A stretch of DNA of 43,399 nucleotides from Pseudomonas sp. GV071. Its GTDB lineage: Bacteria > Pseudomonadota > Gammaproteobacteria > Pseudomonadales > Pseudomonadaceae. The stretch covers positions 1-43,399 of the forward strand of contig NZ_QAOJ01000021.1 in the NCBI RefSeq assembly GCF_003050835.1, written 5' to 3'. The notes beneath the pieces were generated by a model that saw nothing but the letters and a program-made list of their open reading frames with translations, ran no database searches and had not been told where the DNA came from. A program made the position numbers and the translations under genes. Below, piece by piece: positions 16,384-25,115 of the stretch (within the stretch, counting starts at the first letter, position 1; every line of letters begins with the position of its first letter).

Positions 16384-17420
16384 CAGGCGCGACCTCGCAA
16401 CAACAGATAAAGGAAGAACGGCGCGCCGATCAGCGCCGTGACAATGCCAATGGGCAGTTCAGCCGGGGCCAACGCCATGCGCGCCAACACGTCGGCAAAC
16501 AGCAGCAACGCCGCGCCCGCCAGCGCCGACGCAGGCAGCAGCACGCGATGATCCGGGCCCACCAGCAAGCGCACCAAGTGCGGCACCACCAAACCGATAA
16601 AACCGATCATGCCCGCCGCCGCGACTGCCGCGCCAACACCCAACGCCGTGCAGAACACCAGCTCGCGTTTCACCCGCTCAACCTCGAATCCCAGGTGCCG
16701 CGCTTCCGACTCGCCCAGCAGCAAGGCATTCAAAGCTTTGGCGCGTTTTGGTAACCACAGGCCGACGGCAATGGTGACCACCAACAACGGCCACAATCGC
16801 GAATAGCTGGCGCCGTTCAGGCTGCCCAGGTTCCAGAACGTCAAGGTACGCAGCGTGGCGTCATCGGCCAGATAGGTAAACAAACCGATCACTGCGCCCG
16901 CTAACGCCGTCAGGGCAATACCGGCCAACAGCATGGTCGACACGCTGGTCTGGCCATTGCGGCTGCCCAGGCGATACACCAGCGCCGTCACCACCAGCCC
17001 GCCGGCGAACGCACTGACCGACAACAGATACGGCGCAATGGCATCCGGCAGGCCGCCCAACCAGGCGCCGCCCACAATGGCCATGGCCGCTCCCAGCGCA
17101 GCACCACTGGAGACACCGACCAAACCTGGGTCCGCCAACGGGTTGCGAAACAGGCCCTGCATGGCCACGCCGGACAGCGCCAGCACGGCACCGACCGCCA
17201 GCCCCAACAAGGTACGCGGCATACGGATCTGGCCGATGATCAGTTCGGCCTGTTCCAGCTCGGCGCCGCCAATGGGCGCGCCAAATACCCGCAGCGCGCC
17301 TTTGAAGGTGTCGAGCAACGGCAGGCTGACCGGGCCGAGCGCCAGGGACAACAGCAGCGCGAGCGCCAGCAACAGGCCCAGTGCAATAAACAGTGAGCGC
17401 GGAAGAACAACTGGATTCAT
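16383..17420 (-). CDS. phuU: Heme ABC transporter permease (FecCD family)
   Basis: Inner-membrane permease of the BtuC/FecCD family, 345 aa with about nine to ten hydrophobic helices. Family motifs include RMPRTLLGLAVGAVLALSGVAMQGLFRNPLADPGLVGVS, split here only by its length, and GFIGLVVPHLVRLLVGPDHR, the cytoplasmic loop contacting the ATPase. It works with PhuV and PhuT. The start overlaps the phuT stop codon by 4 bp (ATGA). Confidence 0.95.
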   Translation of the reverse strand: MNPVVLPRSLFIALGLLLALALLLSLALGPVSLPLLDTFKGALRVFGAPIGGAELEQAELIIGQIRMPRTLLGLAVGAVLALSGVAMQGLFRNPLADPGLVGVSSGAALGAAMAIVGGAWLGGLPDAIAPYLLSVSAFAGGLVVTALVYRLGSRNGQTSVSTMLLAGIALTALAGAVIGLFTYLADDATLRTLTFWNLGSLNGASYSRLWPLLVVTIAVGLWLPKRAKALNALLLGESEARHLGFEVERVKRELVFCTALGVGAAVAAAGMIGFIGLVVPHLVRLLVGPDHRVLLPASALAGAALLLFADVLARMALAPAELPIGIVTALIGAPFFLYLLLRGRA

Positions 17421-18316
17421 GGTTGCGGCTTAGCGTCGGCAGTCAGGGGTTGCGCGGCAGGATAGAAGGCTGCACCCAGCACCGCCAGTGCATCCGGCAC
17501 ACGCGGGCCGAGACCACCGACCAGCAGCGTCGGGTCAAGCGCCAGCAAGCGGTCGTTCTTCGCCGCACGCGTCGCGGCCAACGCCGGGTTCTGCTTGAGC
17601 AAGGCGGCCTTGGCTTCCGGGCCGGCGATGCTGCGGTCGGCGAAGATGATTACTTCCGGGTCCAGCGCCAGCAGAGCTTCGGTCGACAGCGCCTTGTAGC
17701 TGGTGTGGGTGGTGATGCTCCGGCCACCGGCCTGCTCGATCAGCCAGGCACCGATAGTGTCTTGGCCAGCCGCCATCGGGCTGCTACCGGAATGGGACAG
17801 CAACAGCAAAACAGTGGGCGCAGGTTTGCCGGCTTGGGCAACCTTCACCCATTGCGCCTGGGCGTGCAGACGCTGCTTATAGTCGGCCAGTGTTTTCGCC
17901 GCACGCGGTTCATCACCGAGCAGCGCCCCGATACGGGCAAGGTTGTGTTCCAGGGTCGGCACGTCTGCTTTGGTCGACAACGATTCAATCGTCACCCCGG
18001 CGCTTTTCACCTGCGCCAGCACCGGCGGCGGGCCCATCTCTTCGCTGCCCAGCAGCAAGTCCGGCTTCAGGCTCAAGATACCTTCAGCGGCCAGTTGGCG
18101 TTGATAGCCAATGCTCGGCAGTTGTTTCAATTCGATCGGGTGCAGGCTGGTGGTGTCGACGCCCACCAGTTTGCTCTGACCTCCCAGCATAACCACCCAT
18201 TCAGTGATCGAACCACCGGCACTCACCCAGCGCTGTGGCAAGGCATCGGCGGCAACCACCGACTGACTCAGAAGAACAGCGCAGCACAGGCTGGCAACAC
18301 GGGCAGTCACACGCAT
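17417..18316 (-). CDS. phuT: Periplasmic heme-binding protein of the heme ABC transporter
   Basis: A 299-aa substrate-binding protein of cluster A-II. A Sec signal peptide (MRVTARVASLCCAVLLSQSV, cleavage near VAADA) is followed by the typical two-lobe sequence with a long backbone helix. RWVSAGGSITEWVVMLG and the ALDPEVIIFAD segment are family features. A conserved tyrosine probably coordinates heme, as in PhuT/ShuT. AAGGAG lies 6 nt before the ATG. It is separated from phuS by 104 bp that contain a terminator-like hairpin. Confidence 0.93.
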   Translation of the reverse strand: MRVTARVASLCCAVLLSQSVVAADALPQRWVSAGGSITEWVVMLGGQSKLVGVDTTSLHPIELKQLPSIGYQRQLAAEGILSLKPDLLLGSEEMGPPPVLAQVKSAGVTIESLSTKADVPTLEHNLARIGALLGDEPRAAKTLADYKQRLHAQAQWVKVAQAGKPAPTVLLLLSHSGSSPMAAGQDTIGAWLIEQAGGRSITTHTSYKALSTEALLALDPEVIIFADRSIAGPEAKAALLKQNPALAATRAAKNDRLLALDPTLLVGGLGPRVPDALAVLGAAFYPAAQPLTADAKPQP

Positions 18317-18354
18317 GAAAGGCTCCTTTTAATTCTTGGGGGAAGCTTAAACAG

Positions 18355-18399
18355 TAAAAAACCAGCCAGCGCCTTTCAAAGAGCAGGCACAGGCTGGTT
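18355..18399 (-). terminator. Terminator-like hairpin between phuS and phuT
   Basis: On the minus strand AACCAGCC and GGCTGGTT form an 8-bp stem around a 24-nt loop, directly followed by TTTT. The following genes phuTUV lack their own visible strong promoter, so it probably causes partial termination. Confidence 0.6.
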
Positions 18400-18420
18400 G
18401 GGTTCTAGCTAATCAGGCGA

Positions 18421-19503
18421 TCAGGCTTGCAGAGCAGGAGCCGCCTCGGCCAGGGCACGCCATTCGGTCAGCTCCGGGATGCCCGGTTTGCGTGCGCCGA
18501 ACAATTGCACGATCAGCTCGCCATTGGCATCGAAGGCTTCATAGCTGGTGATCACGCCGTCGCTGCTTGGTTTGCGTACGCGCCACAATTGGGCCACCGA
18601 ATGGCTCTTGAGGTGCAGGTTGAACTCGGGGTCGAGCACGTTGAACCAGGTGTCCATCCAACGCAGGTTTTTCACCAGGCCGCTGTGGATCTGGATGCAG
18701 TGACGGTTGCCGACAAACACCATCAACGGCACTTCGGTGGCGCCAGCAGTTTCCATCAGCTTCGCCAGTTCAGCCGGAGCCAGCGGCTCAGCCCACTCAC
18801 GACCGGCCAGACGCAGAGCCTGGGTGCGGGTGGTTTCGTGCTTTTTCAGCAGGGCGAAGAAGTGGTGGGTGTCTTTCAAGGTCGACCAGCCTTCGCGCAG
18901 CGACTCAACGTCGATTTCGCTGTCAGGCTTGGCAACGACCGGCGCCGGCAGCGGCTTCAGTTCCAGCACGGAGCTTTGCTCTTCGGCGCGGAAACGCTCA
19001 ACCAGCGGTTCCCAGGCGGCTTCGGTGCTGTCTTCGGTGAGGAACACTTTGTGTACGGCGACGCCTTGGTAGTCGAACACCTGGATGCTGCGCTGAGTGC
19101 CCTTGGCGGTTTCTTCGGCGATGGCGAACACACTGGCCCAGCCGCCGAGGAACAGACGCAGGTCGATGTCCGGCGACACCACCAGGCCCATCTGCCCGTT
19201 GGCCATTACAGTCACGTCGCGGTAGTAGCCTTTGCGCTCGTGCACGCAATCTTCATTGCGGGTCAGGGCCATGATGTAGCCCAGTTCACCGAGGGCTGGC
19301 AGCAGGGTGGCCCACTCCGGGTTCAGGCGCACGGTGTCGACGCCCAGGCGGCTGGCGACCAGTTCGCCTTCGCTCACGGCCAGGTGCGCAGCGGCATCGC
19401 GGGCACGCATTTTTGGCTGCTCACCACGCAGGGTTTGCCAGGCCTGGTACAGATCGCTGGCAGCACCAGCGGTTTGGGTTTCAGCCTGAGTATGGCTAGT
19501 CAT
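18421..19503 (-). CDS. phuS: Cytoplasmic heme-trafficking protein, HemS/PhuS family
   Basis: A 360-aa HemS-like protein built of two tandem homologous domains (about 30-175 and 200-345). It receives heme entering the cytosol and hands it to heme oxygenase. Repeated family elements include the ALGELGYIMALTRNEDCVHERKG region and its C-terminal counterpart VPLMVFVGNRHCIQIHSG. A histidine near 205-215 in the second half is expected to be the heme ligand, as in PhuS. I chose the ATG at 19503 (MTSHTQAET) because GAGGAG lies 6 nt upstream. It begins 20 bp after the tonB stop codon. Confidence 0.92.
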   Translation of the reverse strand: MTSHTQAETQTAGAASDLYQAWQTLRGEQPKMRARDAAAHLAVSEGELVASRLGVDTVRLNPEWATLLPALGELGYIMALTRNEDCVHERKGYYRDVTVMANGQMGLVVSPDIDLRLFLGGWASVFAIAEETAKGTQRSIQVFDYQGVAVHKVFLTEDSTEAAWEPLVERFRAEEQSSVLELKPLPAPVVAKPDSEIDVESLREGWSTLKDTHHFFALLKKHETTRTQALRLAGREWAEPLAPAELAKLMETAGATEVPLMVFVGNRHCIQIHSGLVKNLRWMDTWFNVLDPEFNLHLKSHSVAQLWRVRKPSSDGVITSYEAFDANGELIVQLFGARKPGIPELTEWRALAEAAPALQA

Positions 19504-19523
19504 GGACAACTCCTCGATCACAA

Positions 19524-20261
19524 TCAACGGCTCGCCGTCAGGGCGAACTCAATAGGTATTTGCACGCGGCTCGGTACTGCTCGTCCGTCTACGGTTTCGG
19601 GGCGGAAATGCCAGTCGGCTACCGCCTCCAGTGCGGCTTCATCCAGGCTTTCAACCCCGGAAGAACGCACGATTTGCAAGGCGCGCTGCTGGCCGCGCTC
19701 GTCCAGACGCACCTCCAACACCACCACGCCCTGCTGATTACGGCGCTTGGCCAGATTCGGGTAATGCGGCTGCGTGGGCGGCTGCAGGTAACTCGGTTTG
19801 TTGCTGAACACTTCTTTAACAGCAGGCGCCGGCGTCGGTGCCGCCTGACCGGCCGAGGTAGCGGCGCTCGGCAACTCCACTTTCGCCAGCTCCGGCCCTA
19901 GAGCAGCTTTTGGCTCGACCTGCTTGGGCGGCGTGGCTTTCTGCGGTTGGGGTTTCTGCGGCGGCGTCACTTTTGCCAGCGGCCGAGACTCGACTTTGCG
20001 CTCGACGAGCAGCGGCTTGACCACCGTCGGCGTCGGCGCAACCACCGGTTCCACAACCGGCTTGGCCGGCTCGACGGCAACCGGCTGGGCCATCGCCACA
20101 GTGGCTGGTGCCGGAGCAGGCGGCAGTTGGATCAGCATCACCGCAGGCTGTTTAGCCAAATCCTGGGCACGCCCCGCCTCTACGACCGACTCGCGCAGAA
20201 ACAAGCTCGCCATCGCATGCAGCGCGAGCGACACCAGGAAATACAGCGAAAAACGCAGCAT
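19524..20261 (-). CDS. tonB: TonB energy-transducing protein dedicated to heme uptake
   Basis: A 245-aa TonB-type protein. It has an N-terminal membrane anchor (MLRFSLYFLVSLALHAMASLFL, with the SxxxH pattern expected for ExbB/ExbD contact). A Pro/Lys/Val-rich periplasmic spanning region (about 50-150) leads to a C-terminal TonB domain (YPNLAKRRNQQGVVVLEVRLDERGQ, SSGVESLDEAALEAVADWHFRP). The ATG at 20261 places the anchor correctly; a start 8 codons earlier is possible. It heads the heme operon and diverges from phuR, suggesting it energises that receptor. No exbBD genes are in the window. Confidence 0.9.
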   Translation of the reverse strand: MLRFSLYFLVSLALHAMASLFLRESVVEAGRAQDLAKQPAVMLIQLPPAPAPATVAMAQPVAVEPAKPVVEPVVAPTPTVVKPLLVERKVESRPLAKVTPPQKPQPQKATPPKQVEPKAALGPELAKVELPSAATSAGQAAPTPAPAVKEVFSNKPSYLQPPTQPHYPNLAKRRNQQGVVVLEVRLDERGQQRALQIVRSSGVESLDEAALEAVADWHFRPETVDGRAVPSRVQIPIEFALTASR

Positions 20262-20295
20262 CGGATCCCAACACCTAACAAACACGAATCCATTT

Positions 20296-20314
20296 GATAA
20301 TTATTTGCATTTGC
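20296..20314. promoter_or_regulatory. Fur box between tonB and phuR
   Basis: GATAATTATTTGCATTTGC matches the 19-bp Fur consensus GATAATGATAATCATTATC at 12 positions. It lies 35-103 bp from the two divergent start codons, placing both the uptake operon and the receptor under iron control. Confidence 0.65.
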
Positions 20315-20398
20315 ATGTCAAGACCGCTAACGTTCCGCCCCGATATCAAACCGGTGGCCCATGCAGCCACCCGACGTTAACGATCTAGGAGTAGATCC

Positions 20399-22636
20399 AT
20401 GTCCCTTCGTCCGCCCTTCGCCCACAAGCCTTGGCTGGTCCTGCTGTTGCTCTCGCCGTCGCTGGCCTTCGCCGCCAATAACGCCGAAAAGACACCGACA
20501 CAATTCGACACAGTTACCGTGACCGCGACCCGTACGGAGCAGAAGCTCGACGAGGTACCGAGCACGGTTTCGGTTCAGACCGAGCGCGACATCGACCAGA
20601 ACAACGTCAAAGACATCAAGGATCTGGTGCGTTACGAGCCGGGCGTTTCGGTAGGTGGGACTGGCAGCCGTTTCGGCCTGTCGGGATTCACCATTCGCGG
20701 TATTGGTGGCAACCGCGTGCTGACGCAAGTGGACGGCGTGGCGGTTCCGGATGCCTTCGCGTTTGGTCCTTTTATGGAAGCCCGTCGCGACTACATCGAC
20801 CCCGACACCATGAAGCAGGTGGAAATCATCCGCGGCCCCGCGTCTTCGCTGTACGGCAGCGATGCCATCGGCGGCGCGGTGAGCTTCCTGACCAAGGATG
20901 CCGCGGACTACCTGGAAGATGGCGATGACGCTTACGCCCGCCTGAAAACCGGTTTCGACAGTTCCGATGACAGCTTCATGCGCAGCGCGACCGTCGCCGG
21001 CCGCCTGGGCGACGTCGATGGTGTGGTGCATATCGGCCACCGCAATGGTCAGGAGGTCGACTCCTACGGCGGCAACGACGGGATCGGAGCCAGCCGTGGC
21101 GAAGCCAACCCGCAGAACTACAGCGCAGAGAACCTGCTGCTCAAGGGTGGCTGGAACTACCACAACAATGATCGCCTGCAGCTGACCTACGAACGTTACT
21201 CGGTTGATACCGACACCGAGGTACTTAGCGAATACAGCAACACCGCGACCATTCGTACTTCGGACGCCACTGATAGCACTGACCGCGAACGCTACAGCCT
21301 GCAGCACACGTTCGAGCTCAACAGCCTGTTGGTGGACAAAGTTGACTGGCATCTGGACTACCAAGACAGCCAGATTCGCCAGCGCACCGAGCAAGAGCGC
21401 TTCGTTTCCAGCGCTTTGCGCGATCGCTACCGTGACTCCAGCTACGAAGAAAAACTCTGGGTGCTGAATGCCAAATTCGACAAAGCGTTCGCCACCGGCC
21501 CAGTCAACCATCAGCTGATTTACGGCTTCGATGTAAAACGCCTGGAAAACAGCGACCTGCGTCGTGGCGCGGAAACCATCCGTGCCACCGGTGCTGCCGT
21601 TCCTGTCGGCTTCGGCGGTGATGTCTTCCCGGTTAGCGACTTCCCGGACCCAACCACCAAGGAATACGCACTGTTCGCCCAGAACGACATGACCATTGGC
21701 CGCTGGAGCATCCTGCCAGGCCTGCGTTATGACCGCTTCGAGATGAAGCCGCACGTGACTCAGGAATACCTGAACAGCCGCGCGACCGATGCCAATCCGG
21801 ACGACACCAAGGATGAGCATGTTTCGCCCAAACTCGGCGTGACCTACCAGGTGAACGACGAGCACAGCGTCTACGGCCAATACGCCGCCGGTTTCCGCGC
21901 GCCGCAAGCCGTGGAAATGTTCGGCGAGTTTGCCAACCCAGGCCTCTACCGCACCTTGGCCAACACCAAGTTGAAAGCGGAAACCAGCGACAGCTATGAG
22001 TTCGGTCTGCGTGGCAAATACAGCGTAGGTAGCTTCGGCGCCGCCCTGTTCTATAACCGCTACAAAGACTTTATCGATCAACAGCAAACCTCTCCGTCCG
22101 CCGTCGCCGGCTACCTGTATGACTTCCAATACGTCAACAGAGACCGCGTCACCATTCGTGGTGCCGAGGCCAAGGGCGAGTTGTTCCTTGATCAGTTGGG
22201 TTGGACGCCGAGCGGCTGGAAAGCCATCGGTTCGGTTGCCTACGCTCGCGGCAAAGATGAAGGCACTGGCCAGCCGATCAACAGCGTAGACCCGCTGAAA
22301 GGCGTATTCGGTCTGGGCTATGCCGAGCCCAACGGCAAGTTTGGCGGCAGCCTGAACTGGACCCTGGTAGCGGCCAAAGATCGCGTTAACAATGGCTCGG
22401 CCGAGGAAGAGGGCACGCCTGATCAGTACGAGCCTTCCGGTTACGGCCTGCTCGACCTGAACGGTTGGTGGCAAGTCACCCAAGAGTTCTCGGTCAACGC
22501 CGGCCTGTACAACCTGGGTGACAAGGAATACTGGCAGTGGGGCGACGTTCAAGGCCTGAGCTCGCTGAACACTGGTCTGGACCGTTACTCCCAGCCTGGC
22601 CGCCACGCCGCAGTCAATTTCATCTGGGAAATCTAA
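20399..22636 (+). CDS. phuR: TonB-dependent heme/hemoglobin outer-membrane receptor
   Basis: A 745-aa outer-membrane 22-strand barrel receptor. It has a signal peptide (ending near LAFAANN, about 25), a TonB box-like DTVTVTATRTE, and a plug domain (about 45-165; FTIRGIGGNRVLTQVDGVAVPD, then VEIIRGPASSLYGSDAIGGAVSF). The barrel ends in the C-terminal aromatic signature (AAVNFIWEI). A FRAP motif (about 499-502) and NPGL (about 513-516), the loop typical of heme receptors, are present. Unusually there is no His between them or in the plug. AGGAG precedes the ATG. It is divergent from tonB-phuSTUVW. Confidence 0.92.
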   Translation: MSLRPPFAHKPWLVLLLLSPSLAFAANNAEKTPTQFDTVTVTATRTEQKLDEVPSTVSVQTERDIDQNNVKDIKDLVRYEPGVSVGGTGSRFGLSGFTIRGIGGNRVLTQVDGVAVPDAFAFGPFMEARRDYIDPDTMKQVEIIRGPASSLYGSDAIGGAVSFLTKDAADYLEDGDDAYARLKTGFDSSDDSFMRSATVAGRLGDVDGVVHIGHRNGQEVDSYGGNDGIGASRGEANPQNYSAENLLLKGGWNYHNNDRLQLTYERYSVDTDTEVLSEYSNTATIRTSDATDSTDRERYSLQHTFELNSLLVDKVDWHLDYQDSQIRQRTEQERFVSSALRDRYRDSSYEEKLWVLNAKFDKAFATGPVNHQLIYGFDVKRLENSDLRRGAETIRATGAAVPVGFGGDVFPVSDFPDPTTKEYALFAQNDMTIGRWSILPGLRYDRFEMKPHVTQEYLNSRATDANPDDTKDEHVSPKLGVTYQVNDEHSVYGQYAAGFRAPQAVEMFGEFANPGLYRTLANTKLKAETSDSYEFGLRGKYSVGSFGAALFYNRYKDFIDQQQTSPSAVAGYLYDFQYVNRDRVTIRGAEAKGELFLDQLGWTPSGWKAIGSVAYARGKDEGTGQPINSVDPLKGVFGLGYAEPNGKFGGSLNWTLVAAKDRVNNGSAEEEGTPDQYEPSGYGLLDLNGWWQVTQEFSVNAGLYNLGDKEYWQWGDVQGLSSLNTGLDRYSQPGRHAAVNFIWEI

Positions 22637-22655
22637 AACCCGATCTGGGAAATCT
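22622..22655 (+). repeat. Direct repeat of the last codons of phuR
   Basis: The 13-bp sequence ATCTGGGAAATCT occurs at 22622-22634, spanning the phuR stop region, and again at 22643-22655 after it. The copies are offset by 21 bp. It looks like a small local duplication. Confidence 0.7.
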
Positions 22656-22709
22656 GACTATCGCCTACCCCAGGCGCGCGGGATAATCCCCGCTCACCTG
22701 GAGGCGACT

Positions 22710-23033
22710 ATGCAGTTTCTCTGCGCCCCGGAATCTCTGGCCGAAGGTCAGAGCCGGGGCTTTTTGTTGGGCGGGACAAGGCTGTTGGCCGTGCGCAAAG
22801 CAGGCCAGGTGCACGCCTACCTCAACCGCTGCCCGCACAAGGGCGTGCCATTGGAATGGCAGGCGGACGAATTTCTCGACAGCAGCCGTAGCCTGATCCA
22901 GTGCGCACGGCATGGCGCGCTGTTTCTGATCGACTCGGGGGAATGTGTGACGGGGCCCTGCGAGGGCGAATCGCTCACCGCCCTGCCCTGCCGCGAAGAT
23001 GGCAGCGGTATCTGGGTCACCTTGCCGAACTAG
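22710..23033 (+). CDS. Small Rieske-type [2Fe-2S] protein
   Basis: A 107-aa soluble Rieske domain. The cluster ligands are visible as CPH (Cys41, His43) and CARH (Cys65, His68), the C-x-H...C-x2-H pattern of Rieske ferredoxins. There is no signal peptide or oxygenase domain, so it is a stand-alone cytosolic electron carrier or assay-type domain of unknown partner. GGAG precedes the ATG. The gene is convergent with sfsA, with only 3 bp between stop codons. Confidence 0.9.
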   Translation: MQFLCAPESLAEGQSRGFLLGGTRLLAVRKAGQVHAYLNRCPHKGVPLEWQADEFLDSSRSLIQCARHGALFLIDSGECVTGPCEGESLTALPCREDGSGIWVTLPN

Positions 23034-23036
23034 GGT

Positions 23037-23744
23037 TTACAGCTCGACAGCCAGCCGCCGGGTCAGACGAATCTCGGTTGGCGTCAGCTCGGCGCCATAC
23101 GCCAGCACCTCCACCCCCGCCACCTTCGCTTCACGTAGCGCCGCCGCGTAGGCCGCGTCGATCTCCTCGGCCGGGCGCACGGCGTCGATACCGGAGAGGT
23201 TCACGCAATACAACTGCACCGCACGAATACCCTGGCGCGCCAGGCTGGCCAGTTCACGCAGGTGCTTGGCGCCGCGCTGGGTCTTGGCATCGGGGAAGGC
23301 TGCCACCGGGGTGCCGTCAAAACCCAGGGTCACGCTTTTCACTTCGACATAGGCCGGCCCGCTGGGGTATTCCAGGCGAAAGTCGATGCGGCTGTTTTCC
23401 TCGCCATAGGGCACCTCGCGTTTCAACGTGGTGAACCCGGCCAGTTCGCTGATCACGCCCTCGCGCAGCGCTTCTTCCACCAGCGGGTTGGCCCGCGCGG
23501 TGTTCACACAGGCCCAGCGCCCTTGCGGCGTTTCCGCCAGCTCCCAGGTGCCGGGCAGTTTGCGTTTGGGGTCGCTGGAGCGGCTGAACCACACCGCGCC
23601 GCCCTCCACCATGCAATTGAACATCGAGCCAGTGTTCGGGCAGTGAATAGTCAGCAGCTCGCCACTGCTGGTTTCGATATCGGCGAGAAAACGCTTGTAG
23701 CGACGCAGCAGGCGACCTTGCTCAAGCGGTGGATTGAACTGCAT
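23037..23744 (-). CDS. sfsA: SfsA family DNA/RNA nuclease-like protein
   Basis: A 235-aa SfsA protein, named for sugar fermentation stimulation in E. coli. The N-terminal OB-like region contains GRLLRRYKRFLADIE and HCPNTGSMFNCM. The C-terminal PD-(D/E)XK nuclease-like core contains RIDFRLEYP, YVEVKSVTLG and FPDAKTQRGAKHLREL. Glu/Lys in EVKS fit the catalytic motif. The ATG overlaps the aminotransferase stop codon by one base (TGATG), so the pair is co-translated. Confidence 0.96.
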   Translation of the reverse strand: MQFNPPLEQGRLLRRYKRFLADIETSSGELLTIHCPNTGSMFNCMVEGGAVWFSRSSDPKRKLPGTWELAETPQGRWACVNTARANPLVEEALREGVISELAGFTTLKREVPYGEENSRIDFRLEYPSGPAYVEVKSVTLGFDGTPVAAFPDAKTQRGAKHLRELASLARQGIRAVQLYCVNLSGIDAVRPAEEIDAAYAAALREAKVAGVEVLAYGAELTPTEIRLTRRLAVEL

Positions 23745-24916
23745 CAGGGCCGCCAGGTTTTCAGGCCGCGGGCAATGCGTTCCACCGCTTCCTGCAAGCG
23801 CGGCAGACTTTGCGTATAGGCAAAGCGTACGTGGTGGCCGGCCTGGTAACGGCCGAAATCCAGGCCTGGGGTAAAGGCCACGTGCTCGGTTTCCAGGAAG
23901 TGCTGGCAGAAGGCAAAGGCGTCGCCGCCGAAGGCGCTGATGTCTGCATATAAATAGAAGGCGCCTTCGGGTTCGACGGCAATGCCAAAACCCAGCTCAC
24001 GCAACGCTGGCAGCAGGAAGTCGCGACGGCGGGCGAATTCGCCACGGCGCTGTTCAAGAATATCCAGGGTCGCCGGCTCGAAGCAGGCCAGGGCCGCATG
24101 CTGGGCCATGCTTGGCGCGCTGATATAGAGGTTCTGCGCCAGCTTTTCCAACTCACCTACCGCCTGCGGCGGCGCCACCAGCCAGCCCAGGCGCCAGCCG
24201 GTCATGCCGAAGTATTTGGAAAAACTGTTAAGCACAAAGGCGTCGTCGTCCACTTCCAGCACGCTGGCGGCGTCGGTTCCGTAGGTGAGCCCGTGGTAGA
24301 TCTCGTCGACTACTAAATGACCACCATGGGCCTTGAGTGCCTTGGACAAGCCGCTGAGTTCGTCACGCGACAACAGGGTGCCAGTCGGGTTGGCCGGCGA
24401 GGCGACCAGGGCGCCTACGCTGTCGCGGTCCCAATGGCGGTCGACCAGTTCAGGGGTCAGTTGGTAACGCACCTCGGGACCGACCGGCACCAGCTGCGCG
24501 GCGCCCTCGACCAGGCGTAGGAAGTGACGGTTGCAGGGGTAGCCGGGGTCCGCAAGTAACCAGTGTTTGCCGGGGTCGACCAGTAAGGCGGTGGCCAACA
24601 ACAATGCCCCCGATCCGCCGGGCGTAATCAGGATGCGTTCGGGGTCTATGCTCAATCCGTAACGTTGGGCGTAGAAACTCGAAATCGCCTCACGCAGGGC
24701 CGGTAACCCACGCGCCGCGGTGTAGCGTGTGTGGCCGCTGGCCAAGGCTGCCTGGCCGGCCGCGATGATCGGCGCGGCAGTGGTGAAGTCCGGCTCGCCG
24801 ATTTCCAGGTGGATCACATCATGGCCGTCGGCCTGCAACTGATTGGCCCGGGCCAGCAGTGCCATCACGTGAAAAGGCTCGATAGCGCGGCTGCGAGCAC
24901 TGTAGGGCGAAGTCAT
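23744..24916 (-). CDS. PLP-dependent class I/II aminotransferase
   Basis: A 390-aa fold-type I aminotransferase. Cofactor-binding elements are LITPGGSGALLLAT (phosphate cup), ASPANPTG, the Asp/Tyr motif VVDEIYHGLTYG, and the Schiff-base lysine in NSFSKYFGMTGWRLGW. The C-terminal substrate arginine lies in HHVRFAYTQS. The family includes aspartate, aromatic and alanine-type enzymes; sequence alone does not fix the substrate. GGAAGG precedes the ATG, and it is the upstream gene of an operon with sfsA. Confidence 0.92.
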   Translation of the reverse strand: MTSPYSARSRAIEPFHVMALLARANQLQADGHDVIHLEIGEPDFTTAAPIIAAGQAALASGHTRYTAARGLPALREAISSFYAQRYGLSIDPERILITPGGSGALLLATALLVDPGKHWLLADPGYPCNRHFLRLVEGAAQLVPVGPEVRYQLTPELVDRHWDRDSVGALVASPANPTGTLLSRDELSGLSKALKAHGGHLVVDEIYHGLTYGTDAASVLEVDDDAFVLNSFSKYFGMTGWRLGWLVAPPQAVGELEKLAQNLYISAPSMAQHAALACFEPATLDILEQRRGEFARRRDFLLPALRELGFGIAVEPEGAFYLYADISAFGGDAFAFCQHFLETEHVAFTPGLDFGRYQAGHHVRFAYTQSLPRLQEAVERIARGLKTWRP

Positions 24917-25115
24917 CGGCCTTCCTTTATATAAGTTCAGGCGGCGATTCTACCCAACCAGTTGGCTAAACAGCAGCACGATGACAACCGGGAGTGGCAT
25001 ACCCGAGGGCGATCTGGTAAGTTCGCCCGCTTGCAGCCGCAGGGCCGGCATAAATGACGGCAATGGACAGTAATCCTGCGCAGTGGATTAGAGAGTTTTT
25101 AAGAGGCGGTCATCC

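Noticed and set aside
20327..22606. Minus-strand open frame of about 759 codons opposite phuR
   Set aside because: phuR is unambiguous on the plus strand. The antisense frame has no family motif and reflects third-position codon bias.
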